A DNA stretch of 64,000 nucleotides from Epiperipatus broadwayi (taxonomy: Eukaryota; Onychophora; Udeonychophora; Euonychophora; Peripatidae), in NCBI GenBank assembly GCA_028023455.1, contig JAQFVV010012498.1:622001-686000 (forward strand). Reading direction: 5' to 3'. Of the stretch, positions 9,144-21,010 are shown piece after piece. Numbering within the stretch: the first letter of the stretch is position 1; each line of letters starts with the position of its first letter. The notes below the pieces were generated by a model. That model made no database searches, had not been told where the DNA came from, and saw only the letters and a list, made by a program, of their open reading frames with translations. A program made the translations under genes and the position numbers.

Positions 9144-11190
9144 GAATTTCAAAAACAAAAACTAGTAAAGCTGAAGAAATTGCAAAAAACTAAATGAAAA
9201 TAGTATTTCATTACAAAACATAATAACAATGTCCGAACTCACTTGTTATAAATTTTACTTACTTTAATTTTGATTTTTTAATTTATTTTAAACATCAACA
9301 TTAATCAGCTTCCAAATTTTAATTCTGTGTAAATTACTACACGATACACACGTAAAAAAAAATTATGTAGAACATTTTTACTGCTAGAGATAAAATAAAA
9401 GTTCAAAATAAATTTTAGATCTGTGCCATTTTTATTGCTTTTTCATTTGGAAATCTTTTTTTTTAATGGAAAATATTAATCTGCTTTCAAATTCTACTTT
9501 TATAATACAGAGTTAAAATTATTACAGTATATATATTTATTTTAAATTTTACTACTAAAGACAAATGTAAAAAAAAAAATTAAATCATTTTTATCAGTTT
9601 TTAATTTTGGAAACTTTTTCTTAAATAAAAATTTTGTTTTTAACCTCGAATATTTGAGTATTTGGATTCTAGTTTTATAATACATAGCTTAGATTTCCAC
9701 TATTTTATAAGGACTTTTTGATTGATTTAAATCATTATAGTATATGCACCTAGAATAATTTTAAACAAAAATAAGCATAGCATTTTACTGCTAGTTTTTA
9801 AATTATATTTTTTTGACATCAATATTAATCCATTTTCAAATTCTGTTTTTATGGCTTATGAGAACAATTACTAATAATATAAGAAAAATTAATAACAATA
9901 TACACATCTAGCAGATAATTTTTAACAATTTTTATCATTAGAAGTAGATAAGCGAACAAAATTGACAATACTTAATATTTGTTCTGTGAATTTGTATTTG
10001 TTGTATAAATCATAACTTAATGGGAAAAACCATCTGTTCTATTAGTTATATACTCTAAAAGTCTTTGTTGTAGGTCTCATTTACTTTTTCTCATGTCAAT
10101 TAATTCAAATTTATGTTTTTATTCTATATTTATTTGTATACATAAAAAAAAAACATGCTTTTCTTTCTAATTGACTAAGAAATTAAAGTATTTAAAAGAA
10201 AAAGAAGTAAATTCCTGCAAGAATTGAAAAATATTATTAGAAAATCAATTTTCAAAATCTATATAAGTTAAAACAGCCTATTATTTAGCTAGTGTCAATA
10301 GTTGAGTTGTAAATTAGAATACAAGTTATATAATTGTAAGAGAGATACAAAAAGAAATAATGATCAGATAACTTCACTCTGTTGGCTGAAAATAGTGCAA
10401 AATGAGCTGATAAAATTACTTTTGGATCAACTATTTGCCTGCCTCTAAATTCTAAACTGTCATAGATATCACTTGAATATTTAATCAATGGATATAATTA
10501 GACATCTAAGAAACTAAAATCATGTAAAGAAATTTATGAAAATCTATTAAGCTATAAGTAAATAATTATCTATTGAATCCAACTACAGAAATCTTTTGGA
10601 AATTTTAATATTTCATTTGTAAATTGTTATTAAATTTAACCATGAAACAAGAATGTTTTCTTAATCAATACAAACTTAAAGGAATCATAAAGCAGAAAAG
10701 TCAAATCACTTGTTTAAAGAACTCAGACTTCACACCGCTTAATATAAATTTGCTTAATATCAAGATTATCAATAGGAAAAACTACCAATGTTAATAAAAT
10801 CCTGCAGGTATTATATTTTAGTAAAATATGATTCATTATTATATATTTTGATATGATCTATTTAAAGCTAGATATCAATTATTTAAAGTACACATAATTA
10901 AAAATTTATATACTTTTATTTATTCATTTACATTATATACAATATTGATTTGTCATATGTATTTCTTTGGACTATTGCTCTAAACATTAATCTGCCATTG
11001 GAAAATAATAATTAAACTTTCCGGATATTTAAAATTATTAACTAAAATTTGAAAGATATGTCTGCATTTATAGCATTAAGTCTTATATTTAAAATGTAAA
11101 TAGCAAACTCATATATATATATATTATTTTATTACAAAGAAATCAAGGCATATGTCACATGACCTAATTTAACTAGCTTGTATTACAAAT
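9144..11190. other. AT-rich non-coding stretch
   Basis: Long AT-rich interval with no recognisable gene or transposon. The 67-codon minus-strand ORF at 10285-10488 has no recognisable similarity and no supporting signals. Confidence 0.55.
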
Positions 11191-11250
11191 GTTATATATA
11201 GAGCTCGCAAAGCTTGGTAAGAGCTTATTTGCGAGCTCTATATATAATAT
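11191..11250. repeat. Short strong hairpin
   Basis: TTATATATAGAGCTCGCAAA (about 11192-11211) pairs almost perfectly with the complement in TTTGCGAGCTCTATATATAA (11228-11247), with a further AAGCT/AGCTT pair inside. The loop is about 7-15 nt. Size and shape fit a tiny fold-back element or a hairpin RNA. No target-site duplication beyond AT-rich flanks can be named. Confidence 0.75.
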
Positions 11251-11624
11251 TATTTTATTTATTAAATCTATTACTTTGTTCAATTTTGAATTTTTCTTGC
11301 TCCATACTTTTAATTGAAAATACTATATTGTTTTTTTTAACGCATTTGATAAAGATCAATTTTCCCAATAACATGATAATATATGAAGGGGGGGGGGGTA
11401 ACTAAAATTTTGAAATAATTTTTTTTTTAGATGTTATAAATTGAATCCCTTTCAAAGTATAGCTCATTTAAAGTAATGTACTGGACTGCATATGTTTATA
11501 ACTTTTTGAAGTAGTTTGAAAACTCTTGCAAAGTAATGCCTTTTAACACCTGGGTGGAGTTTTTATTTTTTGAGGCATTTTTTTCATTCAAGAAAAAAAA
11601 AGTTGCATAGCATAATATTGAGCA

Positions 11625-11860
11625 AATATGTCTGATAAATAAGCTAGGTCATGCTGAATTGAATTAAAAATTGTTTCATACTCAATATGTCTGATAAATA
11701 AGCTGGGTCATGCCGAATTGAATTAAAAATTGTTTCATACTCAATATGTCTGATAAATAAACTGGGTCATGCTGAATTGAATTGAAAATTGTTTCATACT
11801 CAATATGTCTGATAAATAAGCTGGGTCATGCTGACTTGAATTAAAAACTGTTCATACTCA
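11625..11860 (+). repeat. 59-bp minisatellite, 4 copies
   Basis: Units begin AATATGTCTGATAAATAA at 11625, 11684, 11743 and 11802, each continuing with GCTGGGTCATGCTGAATTG (small variations) and TTGTTTCATACTC. Copies differ at only a few positions, so the expansion is fairly young. No ORF runs through it. Confidence 0.9.
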
Positions 11861-13452
11861 AGGTTTTGTGCATTGACATATTTTCATGATGAAGCTTGTA
11901 CTGATCACTTTGTCACAAAATGGTGACATTTACGGTTTATCGTATCACACAAACTTTCAGAACATGTAGGTTTTAAATGCCTGGTCATTATGGATAAATT
12001 CTGAGTGATCAATGCCATTTCTATCCCCCCCCAAAAAAAAGAACAAAATTAGCATTAAATCACTTGTAAACTTGTGTTTTCCCCAGAGCAGTTTGGTTTT
12101 AATCTGTTTCAGGCATTACATTTATTTTCCTGGCCATTTTTCCCTGGCCATTTTTCCCTAAAAGAAAACAGAATTTCATGATGTTCCAACATTTCACCTT
12201 ACAAAAATCAACAAATACACAAAATGCATTTTAGAAAAAAATGTGCTATATGTTATCATAATTTCACATAGTAATGTTATTTGCCAGATTGATGCAGGAT
12301 CCCCGCGAGAGGTATCTAGTAGCAGAAACATGTACTACAATAGGCGTGCCTACCAGAGAAAATTTCTGATTATTTTTTAGCCCCTCCCCCTCATATAAAA
12401 AAATTATGTAAAAATATTAAATTCTTCATAAAAACATTATATCATAATAATAATAAAAAGCTAAGAAAATATAATAATTATCATAAAATAAAATTTTAAA
12501 AAAGATTTAAATATTTTTAAAGTTATTAATTTTAAATTTATTCATAAATTGTACTTTTTGATATATTAGTTTTAAAATTAGAACAATTTAATATTATAAA
12601 ATTATTCTACATAAAATTATAAAATAGAATAAGATTCTTAATGCACTTAGCAGAATCCAAGACCTGATAAAAAAACATCCATTTAGGATTTCCTAACAAA
12701 ATAAATATTAATTATATAATAATTTGTCTTCAAATATTTATTTAATAATACTAGTGATAATGATGGAAAACGAATTCAATATTAGAAAGAGAAAGGCTTT
12801 AAACTTTTTTCACATGCACTTTAAACATTTGTATAATACGCAAACAACAGTAGTTTTTGACTATACAGAAAACTCTCTCAAACCTCAACACAAGATAGTT
12901 ACTTTACAAAGATAAGAACAGCTGACTTATCTTTAACCTAAATTCTTACTTATACAGGCCAATCTGAAACATCATGATTTAAGAGCATGAAGATAATACT
13001 CTCTTCACATTTATATCTACTATTTCATTTCACAAATTAACTACATCATGTGGGAAAAGGCTAAAGCCTTTCTTTTTCTAATTACGTACTGCCTGAGCAT
13101 TGTGTGCTCGATAAATAGTTAGAACGTTTAATACAATATTAAATTTAGTTAATTTATACGTGTGTACATATAGATATATTACATACTATATATTATCATT
13201 TGGTCAATTTCATTTACAAATTAATATTAAAAAAATATTATAATTAATATTGTGATGATAAGATCAATTTTCTTTTATAATTAAAAATGTTTTTGCATTA
13301 ACATATAAAAACATTTAATTATAAAATATTAAATACCTGAAAACATCTATCAATTTATTCTAAAAATCTCATGAAATTCTTCATGCTTTTTTTAATTCTA
13401 TTTTTTTAAAAAAAAAAAAAAACAATTTTTACAAAAAAATTTAAAAAACAAA
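11861..13452. other. Mostly AT-rich non-coding; small GC-richer island
   Basis: No gene seen. Bases 12290-12365 (GGATCCCCGCGAGAGG and on) and the C-rich GCCCCTCCCCCTC near 12381 stand out from the AT background, perhaps a transposon scrap. The stretch about 12905-13000, containing ACTTATACAGGCCAATCTGA, resembles the core of the MITE at 51055-51450 (ACTTATATAGGTCAATCTAA) and may be an old relative. Confidence 0.4.
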
Positions 13453-13460
13453 CCGTAAGT

Positions 13461-13808
13461 CAGGGGTCCCCAACCCTATGCCCGCGCGCACCATTTTACG
13501 TGTGCCCGCCGCTATCCGAACACGATAAAAAATTATTTATCTAATACAAATAAATTTAATTTTTAAAATTTCTTATAAATTATTGTATTATATTGTAATC
13601 AAATTGTAGGGCATACTATACTTTTACAGCGTAAAAATATAAACGTTAATTATATGTTAAAATTTTATTTTTGAAATATTTTTTTGTACATTATGTGTAT
13701 TATTAACAATATCTGACTATAAATTTACATTGAAAAAATAAATGGTGCCCGCCTCCTGGCCAGTATTATAGAATGTGCTCCTAAGTGCAAAAAGGTTGAG
13801 GACCCCTG
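13461..13808. mobile_element. Non-autonomous hAT element (MITE)
   Basis: The left end is CAGGGGTCCCCAACCCTATG and the right end is AAAAGGTTGAGGACCCCTG, imperfect TIRs of the well-known hAT type that starts CAGGGGTCCCCAACC. The flanks CCGTAAGT (13453-13460) and CTGTAAGT (13809-13816) are an 8-bp TSD with one difference, the length expected for hAT. The sub-terminal parts are GC-rich (GCCCGCGCGCACC; GGTGCCCGCCTCCTGG) while the 348-bp element has an AT-rich, non-coding middle. Confidence 0.9.
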
Positions 13809-13816
13809 CTGTAAGT

Positions 13817-15936
13817 CATGTAGGCATATTGAATATACCATTGAAAAATAAAATAAATTATCTATATGACATATCATATGTATGCATAATGTACAACAAT
13901 CTTTTCCTACACTTTTTCAAAGAGTACTAATGCTGATTTTTGACTTCCAATAATAGTGGAAACATGTTGGGCTAAGTAATAATTAATTATTTGTTTTATC
14001 ACTGTTATTAAAGCTCATGCACTTTCAATGAATTTTGATTGAAGATAAATTTTGATAGAGAGTGGCATCTAAAAGATGAATAACCTAGATATTGCTAGTT
14101 AATTATCTGATACACACTTGCATATATAGGGAAGGGGAGGGGTGAAAGAAAGCAGAAAAATTTTCTTCTATATTTATAAGGTCCTGAATCAATTGAGCAT
14201 ATTTATTTATATAGCTAAGCATTTTATTCACAGTGCCATCTTTTAATATATGGTTTATAAAATGTTTCAATTCTCAATTTTCACTCCATCATCATCATCA
14301 TTTTTGACACTTCTAAGGTTAATGTTTTATTTAGGTTATTGATAGAGCAAAAGTAATAATAAATAAAGACCTTTAAAGGTACCTAAAGGAATTATGTTGA
14401 AATTATATTAGGAACATTATTAATAACAAGAGTTAAAAGTATACATGAGGAGTTATTTATTTACATATATGTATTTTATTGTTATTTTTTTATATCTTAA
14501 ATTGTTTGTATTTTTAAATTATCTCTATTATTCACCTTTTTATTAATGTTGACAATATGATGTTAAGATATTCAAAAAGAAAGTTGAAAAGATTATTATC
14601 AATACATGTGTGAGTAATAATTAAACAATAAGAACAGATTATTCCTCAAGAAACTGTAAATCTACAAATACTATGGAGATCATTTACATAATAAAAAAAA
14701 TGCATGTGAAAATCATGAGTATAGCATTATTCTATTTCGCATATGGTGGCTAGCAAAGTTTTGTTATTAAATTGCCCTACTTACCTGAAAAGAAAAATTC
14801 AATTTAAATTGGACATGGATAGAGAAATGTATGAGTAAATAAGCCAACTATCCAGGGTTTTGCTCCCTCTTTGCTTGTATTTGCTGATTTACATCAAATA
14901 AAAGATCATTAGCAAGCATGCATAAGTGAAAGAATCATATTGAACAACTAGCTATCCTCACCCTGAGAAAGGTACCAACACTATGATTCAAGAAACATTT
15001 CTGAAAACTTCAATTAATCTTATTAGCTCATCCTGTCATAATTTACAGAAATAATATTTCAAAACTAACTGAATTCTTCTAAATTCACATGTTCTTCAAA
15101 AAAAGACTTTGTCAGCCATCTTCACAAAGTTCAAGAATCAAGATCAAAGCAAAGATTCTTAAAATAACTATCTTATTAATAAAATAAAATTATAAAAAAG
15201 ATTGATCGATTATAATTGAGGTTTAGATTGACAAGTATACACATTTGTCATTTTTTAAATATATCTTTTTATTTCTTTAATATCTCCATGAAAAGATTGA
15301 ACACATTAACAGGTATTGATTTTTTTTAAATAACTATATCAGATGATTCATAACAAATACAAGCACACTTATCATATAACCCATATATTTATCATATAGT
15401 ATAAAATATGTTAGGTAAAAATCTTTATTGACATTTAAATCACAATGAAAACTGCTTTAAGTGTTAAAAATTTTGATTTTATTATTATCAAGGTGTATAT
15501 TTTCACTTATGTATAACTTAGGATCATGCATTAATCATGAGATACATTTAAAGGATGGATTTGCCATTATAGTATTTCATTTTTTTATATACAAGTATAT
15601 ACACATAACCCTGAAGATCCAGATAGTTATTTTAAGTATTTATTATGAAAAAGTACTTGAGTCACTGAAGCATTGAACAGATAAATATATTAGTGCTTTT
15701 TCCATATTTAAAGATGTGTCACTAAATAAAATGGATTATTCTAAGATGCAACTTGTGCTTAAGTAACTCAAAGTGGAAATGTAGCTTTAAGAAACAGATT
15801 TGTAGTATAATTTTTTAAAAAAAATTATTTTTATTTAAAGAGTTAGTTTAATTCTCCCAAATGCCTTATTTAGTCATATGATACTTCATCTGGGATATAA
15901 ATACAATTAAACAAATATGTTAACAACAGATACTAA
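13817..15936. other. AT-rich non-coding stretch
   Basis: Nothing recognisable apart from AT-rich sequence and microsatellite patches such as ATCATCATCATCAT near 14288. The 71-codon plus-strand ORF at 15461-15676 is not supported by any motif. Confidence 0.55.
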
Positions 15937-16020
15937 TTAAAACAGGCAAAACTCACTATACGTATTACCACTCATTGCAAGCTGAGTGGCAATACGTATA
16001 GTGAATTTTGCTTGTTTTAA
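15937..16020. repeat. 84-nt near-perfect hairpin
   Basis: TTAAAACAGGCAAAACTCAC leads into TATACGTATTACCACTCA, and the complement follows as TGAGTGGCAATACGTATAGTG then AATTTTGCTTGTTTTAA. The stem is about 37 bp with 3 mismatches and the loop is TTGCAAGC. It is the size of an animal pre-miRNA or a very small fold-back element. The presence of TTAA at both ends may reflect a target site; the sequence alone does not decide. Confidence 0.8.
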
Positions 16021-17833
16021 TAACAGTTATAAGTGAGCACAAGAAATGGGGATCATGTGATGTTTATTGGCTTAAATACTAATTAACATAAGCTCTACAA
16101 ATCAATTGAGAAACCTATGTGATGAAATGGATATTCTTGCTTTGTTATTTTATTTTATTGTTGCTACTCTCAAATATATCATAAATAAAAGATGCCAATT
16201 GTTTTATTCAAAATTTGACTTTGTGTAATTTTTTCCATTTTTTATTTAAAACTACATCACTTATCTATACATGTGGGTCATAATACAATGTGGAATTTAT
16301 TAAATTAACTATTTTATCAGAGAATATCAAAATGCTATTGTGATTACTTGTTTAAGTTTCAGTTTCAGTGAATATCTTTATTACAGAATATTAAAGAATT
16401 AAGATGTTGAATAAATTCTATGTATCTAATTGATTTTCAAAATATAGTCTAGAATCAGTAAAATGTTCCCTTTATTTTTATACTATATTCAACAAGTGTT
16501 CTCAAGTCTCATTAATGTATTTTAATATCAAACCCTGAATTTAGAGACTTACAGTATAGAGAGATAATAAACTTGGATGTATTTCTTTTATTATTATTAG
16601 AAGTTTGATTTGTTTAGTTGTGAGACATTATTGTAAGAACTAGCTTATTCCCATATTAATTATCATTAGAATTTGACATATAAATGATAGTTTCTTCATT
16701 CGTTTATTGTCTAATCTGAAAGTCTCCTTTCATGCTGCTACAATTTGGATATAGTAAACCTATGAGACATTTGAATAAAAGAATCTATACCTCCTGTCGG
16801 TTACAATTTTGGCCCATAAAAATTTTTGAGGCTACTATGTAAAAAAGGCTACATTCTCATTCCTCATCATCCTTTAGTATTGTTGCAATATATATATATA
16901 TACAGGATAGCATGTTGTCTTAAATATAGGAGCTCAACTTGTTTCAAAAGATAACTAGAATTATACATAGCTTAAATATAGTTTATTTAGATATTTATTT
17001 TATAATATATTCATTATATACTCTATAATAAACTACAGATATCATTTTCAACCATTGTCAATCCATTGCAGAATGTCCTCTTGAATTTATTATAACACTA
17101 TGAACTATAGCATCTCTTCTCCATATCCCAGAAAACTTTCTAATCTCTCATAAACGTTCTCAACATCTCTCAAGAACCAATTTAGAAATCTAATATCCAT
17201 TTATTATTTCTTCTAGTAATATGTCCAAACCAACTCCAATTCATTTTTCTCAATATTATGATTCCCATTTAGTCTCTCATCCATGATTTTTGCTTTCTAT
17301 CTCACCTTATTTAATTTTAATATACATCTCTCCATACTTCTTTATTGCTTTTCTATTAAGATTTCATGTCTTATGTACACAAGTGTATTCCCTTTTAAAC
17401 TAGATTATTTTTAATTGAAAACACATTATTCAAATTTAATCCAATGGTTAATTTCAAACATTATGTTTCCATACAAAAATAGATAGATTATTAATTATAA
17501 TTTATTATTATGCCTCTATTTTCTATTATATATTGATGAATATATTGATAAAAAGGGCATGACCTGAATTCAAATCTGTTTGAATAAACTTCGAGGGTTT
17601 TTTTCCCCAGATTTTAATCAGATTCAAGATTCTTTTTTCAAAAAATAGCCAGCAAGCCATTACGCTCATCCTCCAATATTGGTTAATAAATTAATATCTA
17701 GCTGTTTTTAGAATTATGATTTTAAAAAATTAAAACCATTTAACCACCATCATTCAGCAATAGGCAAGCCTGTTAATGAATTCCTTCATGTTCCTAGTTC
17801 AAGTGAATTTTACCTTACAATTAACTATTTAAA
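16021..17833. other. AT-rich non-coding stretch
   Basis: No gene or transposon recognised. The interval about 17040-17400 is richer in C and T than its surroundings but holds no ORF or motif that I can name. Confidence 0.5.
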
Positions 17834-17835
17834 TA

Positions 17836-18800
17836 CACTTGGGTCTCGTTTTACGCGATAGATAGGTTCCTCAGAAAACACGCGCAAACGAAATCGCGCA
17901 AAAATAGACATAACTTACCTTGAAAAAGGGGTGATACAGACTGTGATTTTTCAAATGTCGAGTAAAAGCAAAGCACCAACGTAAAATTATTTTAAAATTC
18001 ACACAAAAAAAAAAAAATAAGAAAATAAAATATGACTAATAAAAAATTTCAAATTTGAAAAAAATTGATACAAGACAAACTTTTTTTAACTATAATATTT
18101 AATTTTATTCAAAATAATATATTTTTATGCATAATTTACAGTACAGTAATTTACATTTTTTATACACGTTTTAATTATTATCGATAAACATGTTCGTTTG
18201 CAAACTGGTAAAAAATCAGATTCTTCATAAGAAGAAATACAACTAGCGCCAACTTCACTCTCATGTTGTGTTAATGATTTTCTGGTGACAACATAATTAG
18301 TAATTAATCTTTGAGACGATGATTTTATTAATTGTTTATGAAGCTCGTGATATCCAGACATACAACCATTTAAATCTCGTTGGAATTTAAGAGCACGTTA
18401 ATGATTAGTGTCACTAATAAGAAAATAATAATTGATTACGTTCTTTTTTAAAAAGCAAAAACAGAATGTGATTTAAAATGCAAAATTAACACGCACAATG
18501 TTTGAACAAATTTACATTATAATCTTGTAAAATTTAATGTGTGTATACATAAAATGTGGAAATCATGATTTTAATTTCATTATTGCATAAAATCTTACTA
18601 TTATAAAGCAGTGAAAATATTGAAATTACTAAGATGAAAGTCGAATTCCAATAATGTGCTATTACTTTCAATATGACGTAAGTCACGAAATTTATTATTT
18701 AAAGTAATAGCGCATTATCGGACTTCGACTTCCAAGGAAACATGAATCGCGTAACTTCAAAATCGCGTTAAATAAGTCCGCGTAAAAAGAGACCCAGGTG
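17836..18800. mobile_element. Tigger/pogo-like non-autonomous element
   Basis: The left end reads CACTTGGGTCTCGTTTTACG and the right end is its approximate complement, TACGCG...AGAGACCCAGGTG. The insertion is flanked by TA on both sides (17834-17835 and 18801-18802), as for Tc1/mariner/pogo elements. Sub-terminal sequence is rich in CG (GCGCAAACGAAATCGCGC at left, AATCGCGTTAAATAAG at right), typical of Tigger-type MITEs. A second inverted pair lies inside at 18640-18668 and 18701-18729. A 78-codon minus-strand ORF (18125-18361, starting MSGYHELHKQL) is present, but I do not recognise it as a transposase piece. Length 965 bp. Confidence 0.85.
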
Positions 18801-18802
18801 TA

Positions 18803-20738
18803 GTTGTTTTATCTTTACTCATATAAATTAAAACTGGGAGAGTGGGATAAAAAATGATAAAGTAAATTGTATTATAAAGTTAGTAAAAAAAAAAAAATAA
18901 ACTACCATGAAAAAGAATCAAATACACATTATTTATTTAGTTGTAAGTAATAATTTTGCCAATAAATTTACAGATATTTTAAAAAGATTTAATAAATGAT
19001 AATAAACAACAAAAAAATTAAATTTGGAGAAGATCCATTTAATGTCATTATCACAATAATGAGACTAAAACACAATGAATGCTTCTCACAATTACAATAA
19101 AATATAAACATTTATAATATATATAAAAAAAAAAACCTCAATTAGAGAAACTTCAGAATCAGTAATTAAAAAAAAAATGTTCAGTTGACAGAAATGAATC
19201 AACAATCATAACAAATGATGAATATGATTAGTCAAATTTCACAATAAAAGAATGAAGTCAAATATTTAAATGCTTTAAAAAATTATCCAAAATCTTGTGT
19301 CTGAAATAATATTACTTCAGTTTTAATCTATATATATATATAAAGTTTGGAAATTTCAAACATTCATAGGAAGTACTTTATCAAATCTAATTTGTTTGTT
19401 TTTGAAATGTTTAATATACAATTTTATCAAAAAGGATTAATATTTTTTATCAAAATATTGTTACACTTGCCTGAAGCTGACACAATGACTCATCTATTTT
19501 GTCAATCAATGATTCTAAATATATCAGCTTTTAAAAAAAATTACTTACTGGATTTACAATTAATTACATCTATCAAACACAATACTAACAATTTAATATT
19601 GAGATAAAATTACAAAAACTCTTCAATATGAAACATGTTATTGGCATTAATATCTAAGATCCATCCTAATTACAGTTCTAAAATCAGAATATATGATCAT
19701 TTAATTTTCTATTTTGGATTTATGACATCAATCACAGCATCACTATTCAAATTTTCTACATTTGCTCCTCCTCAATGCTTCCCTAAATCTTTAGATATGG
19801 CTTCTGACTTACTGCCATTCTGTTGCTATTACAATTAATAATTTTCTTGTCACTGGCATTAATTATACTTTAATTAATGAAATGCTCTTATCTTGATTTT
19901 AAGTTCCCAGATTTTTTTCAGATCTATTTTAGACTTAATTTGTATTTATTAATAATAAATAAAAAATATTACAAATAATTAAAAAATATGAAATATAAAA
20001 TTAGAAAATAATGTAAATAAGTATAGGTTGATATTATATATAAATATAGGTTGATTGGTAAAACAGCTTTTAAATAGCCCACTGCAAAATAGAGGCCCCT
20101 TGGTCCAACAGATTTTCATAGAGAAACACTAAAGACACTATTTATCACACTTGCTAATTGTCATATAGTGAAAGATTTAAACACCTTTATTCTATTGTTG
20201 TTTTACTTTCTAAAAATAGTAATATTCTTTACTGACATTACTGGATGTTTAGGTGGTATTTATTATCAGCTGGCTATTTTTTTTAAAAATCCTAAATCTG
20301 TTGAAATATGGAATTTTTTACCAACTTTTATCTGGACTGAATTCAAATCAAAGACGTAAATATAATAGCTATACATGTAAATATAATAGCTATACTTATA
20401 GAAATATGCCATTATCATCTGTAGCCACTCATAAAATAGTTTAGCTATTCTAACTCCAGACCCCCCCCCCCAAAAAAAAGGTAAAAATAGTATGCTTTAA
20501 AAAAAAGCATTATCATAATTGTGGGGGGGGGGGGGTTAAAAAAAGGAAATGGCCCTTCGCTAATCTAAATAACATAAAATGGTAAAGTAAAAAAAAAAAA
20601 AGAGAATGAGAGAAAAAAAAGATCCATAATGATAAATAATTATTAATGAATTAAGTTAAGATGATGATATTTAATATATGAATTTTTTCTACAGTACAGG
20701 CTTTTTCATACCTGCTATCCAATATGCAATATATAGGG
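18803..20738. other. AT-rich non-coding stretch with C/G runs
   Basis: No gene recognised. ORFs at 19347-19838 and 20168-20444 lack motifs. A C11 run (20461-20471) and a G13 run (20523-20535) lie 52 bases apart. Confidence 0.5.
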
Positions 20739-21010
20739 GTCTGAACTCAGACTTATACACAACCCTCAACTATCCATGCTATCTCATACTGCCGACACAC
20801 ATATTGAAAAGATAAATAATCACCAATATATCATATTTTGTGCTAAACCAGCACTCGTTAGTTGGTCCAGAATATCATCTCCACACATATATACAATCAA
20901 TGCTCTGCTTATATTAAGATAGCCAATCTTCATACTTTAATGGACAAGCTTCAATCCACTTCATCCACAACTCTTCAGTCATCCATTTCATCAAAAATCT
21001 GATGATGGAA
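20739..21010 (+). repeat. Dispersed repeat, copy A
   Basis: This copy shares extended similarity with 23455-23740 in the same orientation: CTCCACACATATATACAATC with CCCCCCACAATATATATAAT, TTATATTAAGATAGCCAATC with TTATATTAAGATAGCAAATC, and GCTTCAATC followed by an AACTCTTCAGTCATCCAT match. By eye identity is roughly three quarters or better. Both begin near AGGGG and a TTGAATC- or CTGAACTC-like string that could be a decayed B box, so a SINE is possible; the family is not recognised. Confidence 0.75.

Noticed and set aside
11625-11860. Direct repeats that might be a CRISPR array
   Set aside because: Units are head-to-tail with no variable spacers, and the genome is eukaryotic; it is a minisatellite.
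19347-19838. Two plus-strand ORFs of 86 and 67 codons as exons
   Set aside because: No domain, no good splice signals next to them, composition typical of AT-rich random ORFs.
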